Assembly: GCA_948567375.1 (NCBI GenBank)
Contig: OX419756.1
Location: forward strand, 33,892,552 to 33,956,551
Origin: Lunularia cruciata
Lineage: Eukaryota > Streptophyta > Marchantiopsida > Lunulariales > Lunulariaceae
Direction of reading: 5' to 3'
Length of the DNA: 64,000 nt
In this document: positions 11,783-23,500 of the stretch, in pieces
How positions within the stretch are numbered: the stretch's first letter is position 1
How the letters are laid out: the number at the start of each line of letters is the position of its first letter
The notes under the pieces: model-generated
Database searches by the model: none
What the model saw: the letters and a program-made list of their open reading frames with translations, nothing else
Told to the model about the DNA's origin: nothing
Made by a program: the position numbers and the translations under genes

Positions 11783-13010
11783 CTAGGTTGCTTCATAAAG
11801 AGTGTAACCTTTCCATTGTACTAGATAATCCACCCGCGGATGGCGAGTACCACATATGTGTTTTTGGAAAATCCTCTCCACTTCATATTCCTTTGTGCCA
11901 TCAATGAGTGTCAGAGAAGGTCGAATGTCTTGTGTGGAATGACCCTGGCCTGATTGTGGAGCATATATGTGTAGTAGGGAGACATGGAACATTAGATGGA
12001 TCTTCATGTGTGGTGGTAGCTCAAGGTGATAGGCCACAGCGCCGACGCGACGAAGAACCGAGAAAGGCCCAATAAAACAAGGTCTGAGCTTACGAGGTCC
12101 AACAAATGTGAGGTTGGTTGTTGATAGCCACACTTGATCCCCAACATTGAACTCCATGTGCCTATGGTGTGCATTAGCATACTGCTTTTGTCTATTTTGC
12201 ACAATCTATAATCTGTGCTTGGCACTCTCCACACCTTGTTGGATTCTAGAAACAAATGTGTTGATTGCATCGACCTTGGTAGCCACTAGACAGATCTTCA
12301 TCAAGCTAGAAGGTGTGAAGGGATGCTCACCATACATGAGGAAGAACAGAGTGACTTGGGTGGATGCATTCACTAAATTGTTGTAAGCAAATTCTACCAA
12401 TGGGAGTAGGGTGTTCCACCTCTCTTGCTCTTCTATAGTGAAGCCGCGTAACATGTCTTCAATCATGCAATTAGCTTGCTCTGTTTGGCCATCTATTGTG
12501 GTAAGTTGTGGACATGGCCAACTTGGTTTTGAAGAAACCAAAGAGTATTTGCTAAAAGAAATTGGTGAATTGGGTGCCTCTTTTGGTGATGAGTACTCTA
12601 GACAAGCCATGGTGAGAAAAGACAACATCTAAGTATAATTGAGCTACTTGTGGAGCGGTCACATCCTTGGTGGTAGGGCATACATGAATCATTTTGTTGA
12701 GCCGGTCCACAAAGACCATGATGGGGTCAAACCTTGAGGTGGTCTTGGGTAATTCACAAATGAGATCCATACTCACTTGTTCCCAATGTTGGGAAGGAGT
12801 GGTAAGAGGTTGAGGAGCCTTGCAAGAGCTTGATTAGAAGCTTTGTTCTATTGACAAAGTAGGTAGTTGCGCACATAGTCCATCACGTTGTTGCTCATCT
12901 TTGGCCAATAGTGATGACATTTGACTGCATCCAAGGTCTTGTCCACTCCGACATGACCTGCAATGGCCAAATCATGACATTCTGCTAGAATGGTGGTGCG
13001 TAATCTTGGG
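11783..13010 (-). pseudogene. Integrase with C-terminal chromodomain, element A
   Basis: Read leftward, the zinc-binding segment (HVGVDKTL near 12950) comes first. The DDE core follows (SMDLICELPKTTSRFDPIMVFVD at 12700-12776), then VEFAYNN near 12380, and a GPFSVLRRVG/HxSLLH segment at 11960-12090. The last part is a chromodomain (EYEVERIF ... YLVQWKGY at 11790-11890), expected to bind histone H3 tails and target insertion. The second catalytic position reads ITKRGTQF where families of this type have a D-R-G motif, so Asp is replaced by Lys. At least one frame change separates the two core ORFs near 12600. The first Asp and the Glu of QTEQAN are kept. Confidence 0.85.
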
Positions 13011-14353
13011 ACATTTGGGATCCATAATCTGCCATCACAAAAGGTGAGTCCCTAGGTGTTGGTGACACCTTTGGATGATTACGCTTCTACAATCTGTGGA
13101 TAAGTTTTTGTAGTAGCCCAAATCTCTGGCTAGAATTCTGGGTTAATCTTAACCTCTACCACCAAGTTGTTTGCCATTGGCATGCAGGTGAATGCATCTG
13201 CAAGTTGCTTCTTACCTTCCACATAGGTGCTTTTCATGTTGAAGCATTGTTGCTACTCTGCCCACCAAATTTGGCAACGATATAGATCCTTTTGCGTCTC
13301 AAGGTAGACTAGAGGTTTGTGGTCTGTCTCTACTAAAAATGCCTTCTCTCTCAAATAGTGCTTCCAATGCTTGGTTGCTAGAACAATGGCCAGCTCTTCT
13401 TGTTCTATGGTATGGTAGTTGCATTTTGCCGGTAATAATTTCAGAGAAATATGCAATTGGATGCCATCCGTCATGCCACTTTTGTTGTAAGACTGCTCCT
13501 ATTGCTACGCCTGATGCATCTATAGCCAACTTGATTGGATGTTTTGGGTCATACCACTTCAAGATTTGTGCATGTAGCAAAGAGGCTTTCAATTCTTGAA
13601 AGGCCAACTCTTGTGCGGTTCCCCATGTCCACTTCTTCCCCTTGCCAAGTAGTGTTGTTAAAGGCTGTGAAACCTTGGAGAAGTCCTTGATAAATCTATG
13701 ATAGAATCTCGTCAACCCCAAGAAGCTCTTGAGTTGAGTCTGATCTTTTGGGACACTCCATTTTTGAATGACCTCTATTTTCTCTATAATACTTGAATGC
13801 TCTCTATACTTACTCTATACCCCAAGTAGTCTACTTCAGACTTGCCAAACTTGCACTTTGAGATTTTGGTATACAATCAATTCTGTCTTAGAATCTAGAG
13901 GACCTCTCATAGATGTTGTTTGTGTTCCATCATCATGCTACTATATACTAAGATATCGTCCAAGAAGATGATAATAGACTTATCCAAGTATGGAAAAAAT
14001 ATGTCATTCATTAGAATCATGAAAATGGCAGGTGCATTGGTGAGGCCAAAAGGCATCACAAGATACTCAAAGTAGCCATACTTGGTTCAAAGGCAGTTTT
14101 GTACACACCCTCCTCTACAATTTGGATTTTGATTGTAACCGCTCCGCAAGTCCAATTTGGTGAAGTATCTTGCTCTATGTAGTTGATCAAACAGGTCCTC
14201 CATGCGAGGTAAGGGATATTTGTTCTTCATTGTTTGTTGATTAAGACCCCGATAGTCAATGCACATGCGCATTGTATCATCCTTCTTCTTCACAAACAAG
14301 ATACGGGCCCCATATGGTGATAAGCTAGGTTGGATAAACCCTCTTTGCAACAT
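13011..14353 (-). pseudogene. Reverse transcriptase and RNase H, element A
   Basis: RT begins at about 14353 with [21 protein letters not shown], followed by [21 protein letters not shown] and the [12 protein letters not shown] block. A frame change occurs near 14090. The catalytic [10 protein letters not shown] motif is intact near 13930-13970. The connection (SFLGLTRFYHRFI) and RNase H (LAIDASGVAIGAVLQQ, then TDHKPLVYLETQ) follow at 13253-13740 in two overlapping frames. The enzyme would copy element RNA to DNA in the cytoplasmic particle. Frame breaks prevent a complete product. Confidence 0.88.
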
Positions 14354-15060
14354 CTCCTCAATTTAAGTCTTACACTCCTCCAACTCATGAGGTGATAGGC
14401 GATATGGGGCCTTAGAAGGAGGTGTCTTCCCCGGGAATGTCTCAATTTTATGATCTACTCGCCTTTTTGGTGGTAATTTTGAGGGAAGATCATTGGGAAA
14501 GACATCTTGAAACTCATCTACCACATTTTTCAATTTCTTAGGAATTTGTCCATCAAGTTGTGCACTCTGGACTTCTCTTTTGAGACCCATGAAATATCTA
14601 TCAGTCTTACAGACAATTGCCGTCCTTATGACATATAGAGGCAATTTCTGCTTGTGTGATTTTTCTTTAACCCCAATGATTGACCATTGGTGGGTTCTCA
14701 CTATTTTCTTCCTCCAATCTACCATAGAGTTGTAATGCTCCATCCATGGCATGCCTAAGACTACATCATAACGAGCTAATTGTATCACTTGCAACTCAAT
14801 TGCTTCTTGATATTCTCCTATAGAGAGTGTTACACGTCTAGGTAATGATTCAATCCTCTCTGTTTGCCCATTATGTAACTTTACTTCTTCACTCCCATCT
14901 CTCTCTAGATCCATTCCCAATCTTATTTCAATAGAGCAAGATAAGAAATTCTTTGTTGCTCCTGGATCTATCAATACTCTCACTTGATTACCTTCTAGGA
15001 TTCCATTCACAACAATCAATTCTGAGGTTGCCTTTCGGGATCTTTGTGCATTAGTCTTCT
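14354..15060 (-). pseudogene. Aspartic protease and protease-RT linker, element A
   Basis: A 218-codon open stretch contains VLIDPGATKNFLS (the protease active-site loop, with Pro where Ser or Thr is normal in D-S/T-G), DVVLGMPWME (the ILG-type motif) and DEFQDVFPNDLPSKLPP leading into RT. The open frame has no ATG at its head; it belongs to a gag-pol polyprotein. The D-P-G loop is also altered in the related copy at 32-35 kb (D-R-G), so it is unclear whether this is decay or a family trait. Confidence 0.8.
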
Positions 15061-16660
15061 TCCTTCCCTTGCTTCTTTGCTTCCTTAGTGAGCTAGAAAG
15101 GCCGCTAGGTACATTTACAAGTGATCTTTATTTTCCAAAGTGATTTCCACCTCCTCCTCTTCAATGTGCCTCTCCATGTTGTTCAAAGATCACATGTACA
15201 AAGGCCGAGGGTCTCTAGGGAAACGAGTGCAACAGTTGGTAGATATGTGCCCAATATGGCCACAATTGTTACAACAATGTTGTTCTCCTTGAGTTCCTTC
15301 TCCTCGTGGGACTCCATCTCTTTGTTCTTCTACCCATCTACGCTTCTCTTGAACCAGTTGTGCTCCTTGATCTTGGAATCAAAGGTTGCCCAATTCCATT
15401 GGTACTGGTCCATCCATGTGTGGCATTTTTCCCCAATAATGTTGAGGTAGAACTACTCCTTCACCTCCACCTTATGCTCTTGCTATTCTCTACGCACAAG
15501 CAATGGCTTCAAATACCGTGCAAGGATTTTGCACCATGACTTCTTGGCAAATCCGCTCCTTCAACCCTTGTTTGAAATTGTTGAGAGCCTCTACTGGACT
15601 CATCTCGGTTATTGCGACTTGTAGATCTAGAAATACCTCCACATACTCTTGTACGTTGTTCTTCTGTCTCAACCTCCATAGTCGGGTTCAAGCCATCTGC
15701 ATAGAATCCATCGATTGGAAATTCTTCAACAATCCTTCTTGCATTGTTGTCCATGTGACCTCCCTGCTCTCTGCCAACATGGATCATTCCCAAGCATCAT
15801 ACCATGTGAGGGCTTTATCGGTCAAGTACCCACATGCAAACACGCCTATAGCAAGCTCCATGATCTTTGTTGAGAACAATCAGAACTATTGATTCATTCT
15901 CGAGATCCAATTTTCCACTACCTTCATCATTTGCTGATCCTTGTTAGGCTTGATGTTGCAAGTCTTCTTCATCCGGAGTAGCAATGTGGCTTCATTGTTG
16001 ATAGGGTACGTGTGCCTCTCCAAGTACTTTAGTTGCAGGTACTGGGTTTTGATATGGCTCTTCTTCTTGCATGGCTTGATCGTTCTTGAGGATCTGCACT
16101 TGACTTTGTAATGTCTCCCTGGTCATCTTAATCTCTCAAAATTCATTCAACATCCCTTGCATACCTTGCACCAGCTCGTTCAATTACGGATCCATGGTTC
16201 CTACAACACTCAATTGCTAATGTCTACTTCAATACGGAGTCAATATGATCACTTAGGAAGGCGCACAAACTATCAAAACTACTATTGGGACCTCAGAGAG
16301 CTATCACTCGTTGATAATACTCCTCACCAAAATTCCTAACCACAAAATCTCTAAACATCACTTTTGGTCTCACTACATAATGGATTTCTACTTCAGTGTT
16401 GAAAGAGAAAGGATTTGGGACATTCATATCCATATTATCATAATAGAATGTAGATTTTCAAATCTCACTCTTTGTCATATATCACCACAGGTAGAATCAC
16501 CGGGTTTGGTGAGTTCATCACCCTGTCCATGAATTCTACACTAAAGTGATAAACTAGCAATACCTTCATCTGCTCACGCTGGATGTACATAAACTTGATG
16601 TGGAATGGATTTGAGAATGGAAAGCTAGGTGCGGGAAATTGTCCTCCCGGCACATCCATC
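15061..16660 (-). pseudogene. gag remnant of element A, with CCHC zinc knuckle
   Basis: The N-terminus is at ATG 16659 (MDVPGGQFPAPSFPF, then FHIKFMYIQREQ and VYHFSVEFMD). A capsid segment is at 15490-15672 (VQEYVEVFLDLQVAITEM ... ALNNFKQGLKERI). A canonical knuckle C-NN-C-GHIG-H-ISTN-C is near 15230-15280. The frames between these blocks shift, so no continuous gag remains. The same N-terminal block occurs at 32695 on the plus strand, which links the two copies. Confidence 0.8.
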
Positions 16661-16781
16661 CTATTGGCTCTCTAAAGTCCTTCACAAGTCTAGCAATTAC
16701 TCTATGTTCTCCACCTCAAATTACTCAGTTTCAGTAGTTTGTGCTCTTCCAAGAGGAGTGATCCACTCTCTTGGACTAAAA

Positions 16782-16798
16782 CACTTGCTCTAATACTA
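16782..16798 (-). other. Primer-binding site of element A (decayed tRNA-Met type)
   Basis: On the minus strand, one base inside the 5' LTR, TAGTATTAGAGCAAGTG corresponds to TGGTATCAGAGC with two transitions. The copy at 32554 keeps TGGTATCAAAGC at the same place. Confidence 0.7.
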
Positions 16799-16799
16799 T

Positions 16800-17457
16800 T
16801 GTAATACTTTGAGACAAGAGAAGAGAGAAAACACAGATTACACACTCAAACATTCAATGTTCCAAAGGAGCACCTTCTCTTTATTATATAGGCAAAGAGG
16901 ATCTCTTCCAAGGAAGCTCCACCATAGGATTAGGCACATAGATAGATCACGTGTTAGCAAGCTCCACCCTTGGATTACTTACTTGGATGGGTGACATGTC
17001 TGGTCTCGGTCTAGGTCTATGGTTGGTCAAACAAGCTTTGACCAGAGGGAATCTTTTAGGGAATCTTTTTGTAGAAATCTCAAAATCATATAAGTAAGGT
17101 AGCATTGGAAAGCTCTTGATGAGATAAAGCAAGGGGAGGGAAGTCCAACCTTTCCTCCATTGATTGGGGGGGAATCTGCACATTTTTGAGGCCTAATTCA
17201 TCCTTTTAGGCCTCCAAAATTACCTTCAAAGATTTTAGGCATCTTTTGGTTCCTACTCTATTTGTAGAAGTCCCCTTTTGATGATACCTCTTTCTGATAT
17301 GTTAAGTCCATCATGTGTAACATCCTTCTAGATGTTACCAAACCAATTCTCACTTTTAAATTATATGTTTAGCTATTGGTTCTAAGGTTCTCAAGTCTAT
17401 TTTTGTTACCAAACTAAATTTCACATCTAGATCATATGGCTAGCTCTTGGTATTACA
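16800..17457 (-). repeat. 5' LTR of element A
   Basis: A 658-bp partner of 10947-11686, ending exactly at GTATTACA before the GTACT duplication. On the minus strand it carries a TATATAATA-like sequence near 16875-16890. Confidence 0.9.
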
Positions 17458-17462
17458 GTACT
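17458..17462. repeat. Right target-site duplication of nested element A (GTACT)
   Basis: Exact copy of 10942-10946, immediately followed by the resumed pol sequence of element B. Confidence 0.9.
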
Positions 17463-18720
17463 CCAATGAGTTGACCAATCTATCAACTCTCACCAAAGGA
17501 GTTGGAGGAGTTGCAAACAACACTTACGTAGTTGTTGGAGAAGTACTTCATATGACATTGTACCTCTCCTTGGGGACCACCTGTACTCTTTGTTCCAAAT
17601 AAGGATGGTACACTTCATTTTTGTATTGATTACCATGGGCTCAATAAGCAAACAATGAAGAATGCATATTCCTTACCTAAAATTGATGACTTGCTTGATC
17701 AATTGAGTGGAGCATGATACTTTTCCAAGTTGGATCTTTACAATGGCTATTGGAAAATCTCCATTGACAGGAAGGATGTGCAAAAGACTACCTTTTGCAA
17801 GAGGTATGGGCATTTTGAGTGGAGAGTTCTACCTTTTGGGCTCACTAATGCTCCAAAATTCTTCATGGATCAGATGATTGGATGTTGGATGGACTATTGA
17901 ATTTGTATGTGGTGGTGTTCTTGGATGTTATTTTAATCTATAGCAAGACAAAGGTAGAACATGTGAATCATGTGCAAGAAGTCCTAAGACGACTATGACA
18001 ATGGAAAATTTATTGCAAGAAGTCAAAGTGTGCCTTTTGGCAAAAGGAAGTCACCTTCTTGGGTCACAAGATCTCATCGGAAGGGATCAAGATGGAAGAG
18101 GAGAAATCAAGGCCATTACTGATTGGCCTACTCCAAAGGATGCTACCAAAGTATGGGCATTTAGTGGATTGGCCAGTTTTTACATACAATTCATCCATTA
18201 TTATGCTCATGTGGCTACACCATTGACTAACCTCTTGGGGAAGAACTTGAGTTTCCAATGGACCACCAAGCATGAAGAAGCATTCTAGAAGTTGAAACAT
18301 ATGGTGTCTACAAGACCCATCCTTCAACCATATGATCCTCAGTTACCTTGTGTGGTTGATTTTGATGCTTCTAACTTTGCAATTGGAGCAATGTTGCAAC
18401 AAGAATTCCCAGATGGACTATATTCCATTGCCTTTGTGTCTCGCTGAATAAATACAGCTGAAAGAAATTACTCTACTCAAGATTGGGAACAACTTGCAAT
18501 GGTATATGCCACCAAGGTATGGTAGCATTATCTCTTGGGGAAACAAGTGATCATGCAAATTGATCACAAACCATTGTTGCAGACCTTACACTTGGAACAC
18601 ATGAAGAGTTGACATCATCAATGGGAGGAGCAACTCCAATTTTTTGACATCAAACTTGAGTACAAACCAGGTTGGTTCCATGTCATCCCTAATGCTATAT
18701 CATGATGACCTGATTTGAAG
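17463..18720 (+). pseudogene. Reverse transcriptase and RNase H of element B (right part)
   Basis: RT resumes with YQLSPKELEELQ, then [33 protein letters not shown] and [11 protein letters not shown]. The catalytic motif near 17915 reads VVFLDVILIYS, so the second Asp of the usual FLDD is Val. The connection is at 18080-18250. RNase H (FDASNFAIGAMLQQ, then IDHKPLLQTLHLEH) is at 18350-18620. Several stops (for example near 18288 and 18446) break the frame. Together with 10230-10946 this is one pol gene split by the nested insertion. Confidence 0.85.
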
Positions 18721-18849
18721 TCTCTTCCTCTCATCATGGCGGCAATCACAACGGTGGCAACTGATTCCAAGGTCCAAAATGATTTTGGTCAGCTTTACAA
18801 CAAGATCCCTTCTTCCAAATGGTATATGGTTGTCTTATAGCATGTGAAA

Positions 18850-20200
18850 AGGAGTAAAACACCTTCTCCTTCAAGGAAGGCCTTCTATTCTATGAGAACC
18901 AGATATATGTTCCAGCAAAAGGTGATCTCCGACTTGTGCGTCTTCGAGAAGCTCATGATTTACCAATAGCTAGTCACGTGGGTGTGGACAAGACCTTGGG
19001 TACCTTCCAATGCCTTGAGAGTTTTTCAAATTGTGTGAAAGTTGCCAATGCAACAAGGACAGCAACCATAAGCCAAGTGGACTCCTTCAACCACTCCCCA
19101 TTCCATCCGCTTGATAGAAACATGTGAGTTTGGATCTCATCACATCCTTGCCTAAGATAAAGCAAGGACATACAACAATTGTGGTGTTTGTGAATAAGCT
19201 TAGTAAGCAAATACACTTGGCACTAACTTTTGATAATGTGGATTCTTGACCCTTAGCGCAAATCTACTTTGACAATGTCTTCAAGCATCATGGGATGCCA
19301 GGTGTACTCATCTCTGACCATGATTTGTGATTCATTGGGAAGTTTTGGCAAGCACTCTTCCAGATTCTTGGCACCAAGCTTGCTTTGTCCATGGCCTATC
19401 ATCCTCAAAATGATGGGCAAACCAACATGAAGATCATACCTTGGAAGATATGTTTCATGCCTTTGTCAATGTCCACCATACCAATTGGGATGAATGTTTT
19501 GCAATTGTAGAATTTGCCTACAACAATTCCAAACAAGTAAGCATCAGATTTTCTCCTTTCTTTCTCACTTTTGGCCAAGATCTGCTTGTTCTAAATTCCT
19601 TTCTTTCTCCTCTCCCATCTCATATTCCTCATACTTCAACCTTCTCGACCACCATCTCCCAATTTCTCGAATAAGCTAAATCTCATCTCCTTGTTGCCCA
19701 AAATTGTCGGAAACAATATGCGGACCACCATCATCATGATCTCACCTTTGAAGTTGATGATAAAGGCATATTATTGTCTAGTAACGTACCCCTCCCACTT
19801 GATACCCAAGTTTGTAAAATTGCCCCCAATTGGATAGGACCCTTTGATGTCACCCAAATTGTCTTTCTTGTTGCTTATTGACTTGCCTTGCCTTGTCATA
19901 TGCGCATCCACCTATCTTTCATGTTTCCAAGTTGAAAATCTTTGTTTCTAACTCCTCTTCTTTTTCCTCTCAAGTCCAACCTTCCCCTCCTCTTGTCCCT
20001 ATCAATGATCATGAGGAGTACAAAGTTGATTGTATCCTTGTGCATCACCACATTCAATGAGGCCATCAACAACATATGGAGTACAAGGTTCTTTGGAAAG
20101 GGTATCTCCTTCATGATGCCACATGGGAACCTCTTTCTCATCTCCAAAATGCACAATTAGCCATCCAAGAGTTTGAAGCTTCACTGGAAATGAGGACGTC
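18850..20200 (+). pseudogene. Integrase with chromodomain, element B
   Basis: Integrase blocks are recognisable at 18930-18990 (HVGVDKTLGTFQ), 19130-19330 and 19380-19540 (MAYHPQNDGQTN, then EFAYNNS). The conserved catalytic Glu of the usual QTE motif reads Asn here. A chromodomain lies at 20010-20170 (EEYKVDCILVHHH ... EYKVLWKGYLLHDATWEP), with a stop between its halves. The chromodomain would tether the integration complex to heterochromatin. Multiple stops make it a pseudogene. Confidence 0.82.
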
Positions 20201-20210
20201 ACCACCAACT

Positions 20211-20225
20211 AGCGGTGGGGGAATA
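20211..20225 (+). other. Polypurine tract of element B
   Basis: AGCGGTGGGGGAATA directly precedes the 3' LTR, in the place and with the composition expected of the plus-strand primer. Confidence 0.7.
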
Positions 20226-20587
20226 TGTAACAATATGGAGTTTAGCCATGAAGTTAGTAGGGCTAACAAAGTAGAAAATAAGAAAAATTAGCCTAGAATA
20301 TTCTAAAACTATCTAGGAAGCTTCTTGGGAAGCTTCTTAGCTAGCTTAGCTTGCACTCCAAGTAGGTAGCTTCTAGAAGAAACCTTCTAGAAGCTTCCAA
20401 TTAACTTGGATGCACTCCAAGAAAGCGGCTCAAGGAAGTTTCTTGAGAAGCTTCTCAAGAGCCTTGTATGATCCCTATAAATACAAGAGCCAAAGTTCAT
20501 GCTAGGTATTTGGAGTTTTCCGACATTTAAGTGCCCCAATGTGAGTTTCCATTCTCCTATTTCTCTCCTTGGTCTTGGTCTTTCACA
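20226..20587 (+). repeat. 3' LTR of element B
   Basis: A 362-bp match to 8587-9016. It has TTCTAGAA at 20371-20378 and a perfect three-module heat-shock-type element TTCTAGAAGCTTC at 20385-20397. Further modules are at 20435-20454 and a TATAAATA at 20476-20483. It ends in TTTCACA before CTTGG. Confidence 0.9.
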
Positions 20588-20592
20588 CTTGG
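20588..20592. repeat. Right target-site duplication of element B (CTTGG)
   Basis: Partner of CTTAG at 8582-8586 with one difference. Confidence 0.7.
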
Positions 20593-23500
20593 GTTCTTTT
20601 ATTTATGCATGTAGTGTATTTCCCCTTGGTTATGATAAAAGTGATGACCTATAGACCAAGAGTACATGTTGTAATGATAAGTTAGGTTGCACATTACTCC
20701 CCTCCCTACCCAAGAGAAGGAACACTAAAAAAAAAGGTAGAAGGTTTTGGTGGTGGGCAAACAAGAGAGCTCAAATTATTGGTGATAGGTCTACACATGA
20801 CCTCTTATCTATAAGCTCCATAGTTAGGCACCCTATGTTTTCTCACTAAGAGAGGTAAATTATGACAATGTGCTATGACCTGACCTCTTCTTGCTACCAA
20901 CAGTATTGCTAGGAGTTGCAAGCATTGATGAATTGAATGCAAGGAAGTTACTACTTGCATGATTGCTTTTGGATTTCTTTCCCAATGGTACCACCTCATT
21001 ATCTCTGGACCCCCTCATTAAGATTCACCTCTTGTGGATCCTTTAGTATTATCTTCCTCCTTATTTTTGTTGAGCTCATCCTCTATATTAGATTCTTCTT
21101 CCTCTATGGGAGCCTCCAACTTGTTGTGAGTAATAAACCAAAGCAGTTGACTCACTCTTTGCTCCAACTTCTACTTTTGCACTATAAGGTCATTTCTTGA
21201 TTTTTGTTGAGCCTCAACCTTGGCTTGTTCCTACTTTCTTTTCTCCTTGTAATAAAGAAGTTCCTTTTTGTTATCATGCCTTCTTAGTGGTAAGCTTGTT
21301 TATTGTCAATTTGAGGGAAGCTAGTTCTTTCTTGCGAGCTTCTCTAACATTCTCCCATCCAATTTTCTCCTTCTCAAGAGTTGTGACCTCTAATTCCAAT
21401 TTAGACATAGAAAACCTCAAGCCTTTTGTCTCTTTATATGAATTTACAAAGGTTGTGATCAAGTCCAATATCTTTCCTTCCAATACCTTAGAATCCTCCT
21501 TGGCACTTATTGCTGGATCCAATAGAGTGTGGAGTTCTCCTTCTATCTTTTATTTCTCCACATTGCATGCTTACCTATTAATGATTGATACTTGTTTTCT
21601 TGGTCTGAACAGATTGGAGTTGAGACAGAACCTTTGCTAACTCTTTCCCAATCACGGCAGGTTGCTTTTGCCAAGTACATTGCTTATGAACCCATGAAAA
21701 TGCTACCTCTTTTAATTTACAAGAACTCTACCATAAGAGCCTTTCTTGCTCCTCCCATATTTCTTGTATTTTACTCCAAGCTAGCTAGCTTTATCTTAAC
21801 TTTGATACAATGGATATTAGACCAAGCTTCCATGCTTTGTTGGGTTTGTTCCCATTTTTGAGGAATTCATTGCTCATAATGTTACCAACAAGGATGTCCA
21901 CCATGCAAAAGGACATCCCTAACCTAGCACATTTTGCGGGATTTGCTTCTTGCAACCTCTTTGTCAATATGCTAACCTCCTAAGAAGTGTTTTGCCCCTC
22001 CTTCTACACTTCTTGAAAAAGGGGGTAAAGCCTGAAGAAGAAGGGAACAGGCTTGTTCTTGGTGACAAAGGTGGCAAGGCCATCTCTATGGCAAGAAAAT
22101 ATGTTTTGTTATTTAGTAGTGGCATAAGATCTAAGATGCTACCTCTTACCTTATGGGTGGCATTTTTTGCTTCCTTCTCAAGTTTTGAAGGACCTACTAT
22201 ATCTATAAGAGGCTTTTGAAAATGGTCCTCCAAGTGTATAATCTGTAGTTCCTCATGTTGCTTGGAATTGGCCCCACTTCAAGCTATAGGAACTATTGAT
22301 TTGCGGACTTCTACTACTACTTTCTTCCCTTTTGAGATAGGGACTATTGTCTTTGGTAAAGAATTCTCTACTTTTTCATCCTCACTATTAGGCACCCTAA
22401 TCATGACTCCCAATTTTTTACTTCCTTTGCTAGGAGTAATTACACCATTACATCTTTCTTTGGGCTAGTTGTCTTCTTCTTATTGCTAGCAACCACTACG
22501 TCTACAAGATCAACTGGTTCTTGTGGTTGTGCTTCTTGAACTCTTGCAATTACGGTCATCCATAACTCCAAGAGGTTTTCCCTTTCCTTGTTGGTCCATT
22601 TGGTAAAATATGAGACCAATTGGGCTATCACATGGGGACTCACATTATGCTTCCCAATCCACTTTGTCATTTCTTGGTAGCTTTTCTTGAAAATTAGCAT
22701 CTACAAATTTGGTGCCAATTCTTTGATAAGATTTTCCTTTAGCTTGAAAATGCTTGGAGCTAAATATTCCACAATTTCCATAAGGATGGGTTCCATAGTG
22801 GAAGGCCTTCCTCCTTTTGTCTTTTTTTTTGAGAATGCTTAGAGCCGGCATAGCATTCCCATATTTTTGTGAGTATTACTAGGGCATAGTCAAATGCTTT
22901 CTCGTAATTCACACTTTGGATAAAAGCATCCATGAGTGATGCACTTAGATAAGATACATTCCCCTGACCACCAATGAGCTAGTAGAAGTTCTTCAAGGTG
23001 AAATATAGGGGAGGGTATGTGACCCCTATCATTTGGAACCCACTTTTGTTCATGGTCTTGAATAGCTTCTTTGTAGGTTTAAAGAACAAAAAACCCTTGC
23101 AAATATTATGGACTAAATTGAAATGCTCTCTAAGCTATGGGAAGTGAGGAAGTGAGGAAGTATAACTTCTTCTTTCAGAAGAACACCTCCTATATTTTGT
23201 CCATAATTACAAGAAATGATCTTGGATGGGAAGTGCCAAGTACAGGAATTGGTAAGTGGATGAATTTTGACTCTGCTTATATTTCTTCTACCATAACCAC
23301 CACTCTTGTGAGCTCCTCATCACTTGGAAAGTAGAATTTTTTGGGTAAATGATGTTCCAGATCCTACCCCTTTCTTTGTTCTTCCTTGCTCTTGGGTCTA
23401 TATTGCTGAAGTTGCACAAATGTCCCAACTACATGTAGATTGGAACCTCAGATTCTGCAGATTTTTAAGGTGCCATCTTTTCTTCTTGAATTATCTCTTG

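Larger units (their letters stand above)
10947..17457 (-). mobile_element. Ty3/gypsy chromovirus-type LTR retrotransposon A, nested in B
   Basis: This is a 6.5-kb minus-strand element with LTRs at 10947-11686 (3' LTR in element sense) and 16800-17457 (5' LTR). Its ends are TGTAATAC and GTATTACA, a perfect 8-bp inverted pair, and it is flanked by an exact GTACT duplication. A tRNA-Met-like PBS and a PPT are in the expected places. From right to left it carries gag with a zinc knuckle, protease, RT, RNase H, integrase and a chromodomain. It sits inside element B's pol, so it inserted after B. Frameshifts, stops and a changed integrase catalytic residue make it defective, but it is much better kept than the other two A copies in the window. 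Confidence 0.93.
8587..20587 (+). mobile_element. Ty3/gypsy chromovirus-type LTR retrotransposon B (disrupted, hosts nested element A)
   Basis: The element has two similar LTRs (8587-9016 and 20226-20587), both starting TGTAACAATATG and ending in ACA. A primer-binding site TGGTATCAAAGC lies one base after the 5' LTR and a purine-rich tract lies just before the 3' LTR. Flanking pentamers are CTTAG (8582-8586) and CTTGG (20588-20592), a 5-bp duplication with one change. The internal order gag, protease, RT, RNase H, integrase, chromodomain is the Ty3/gypsy order, and the C-terminal chromodomain marks a chromovirus. Removing the nested element leaves about 5.5 kb. Stops and frame changes throughout make it dead. 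Confidence 0.9.
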
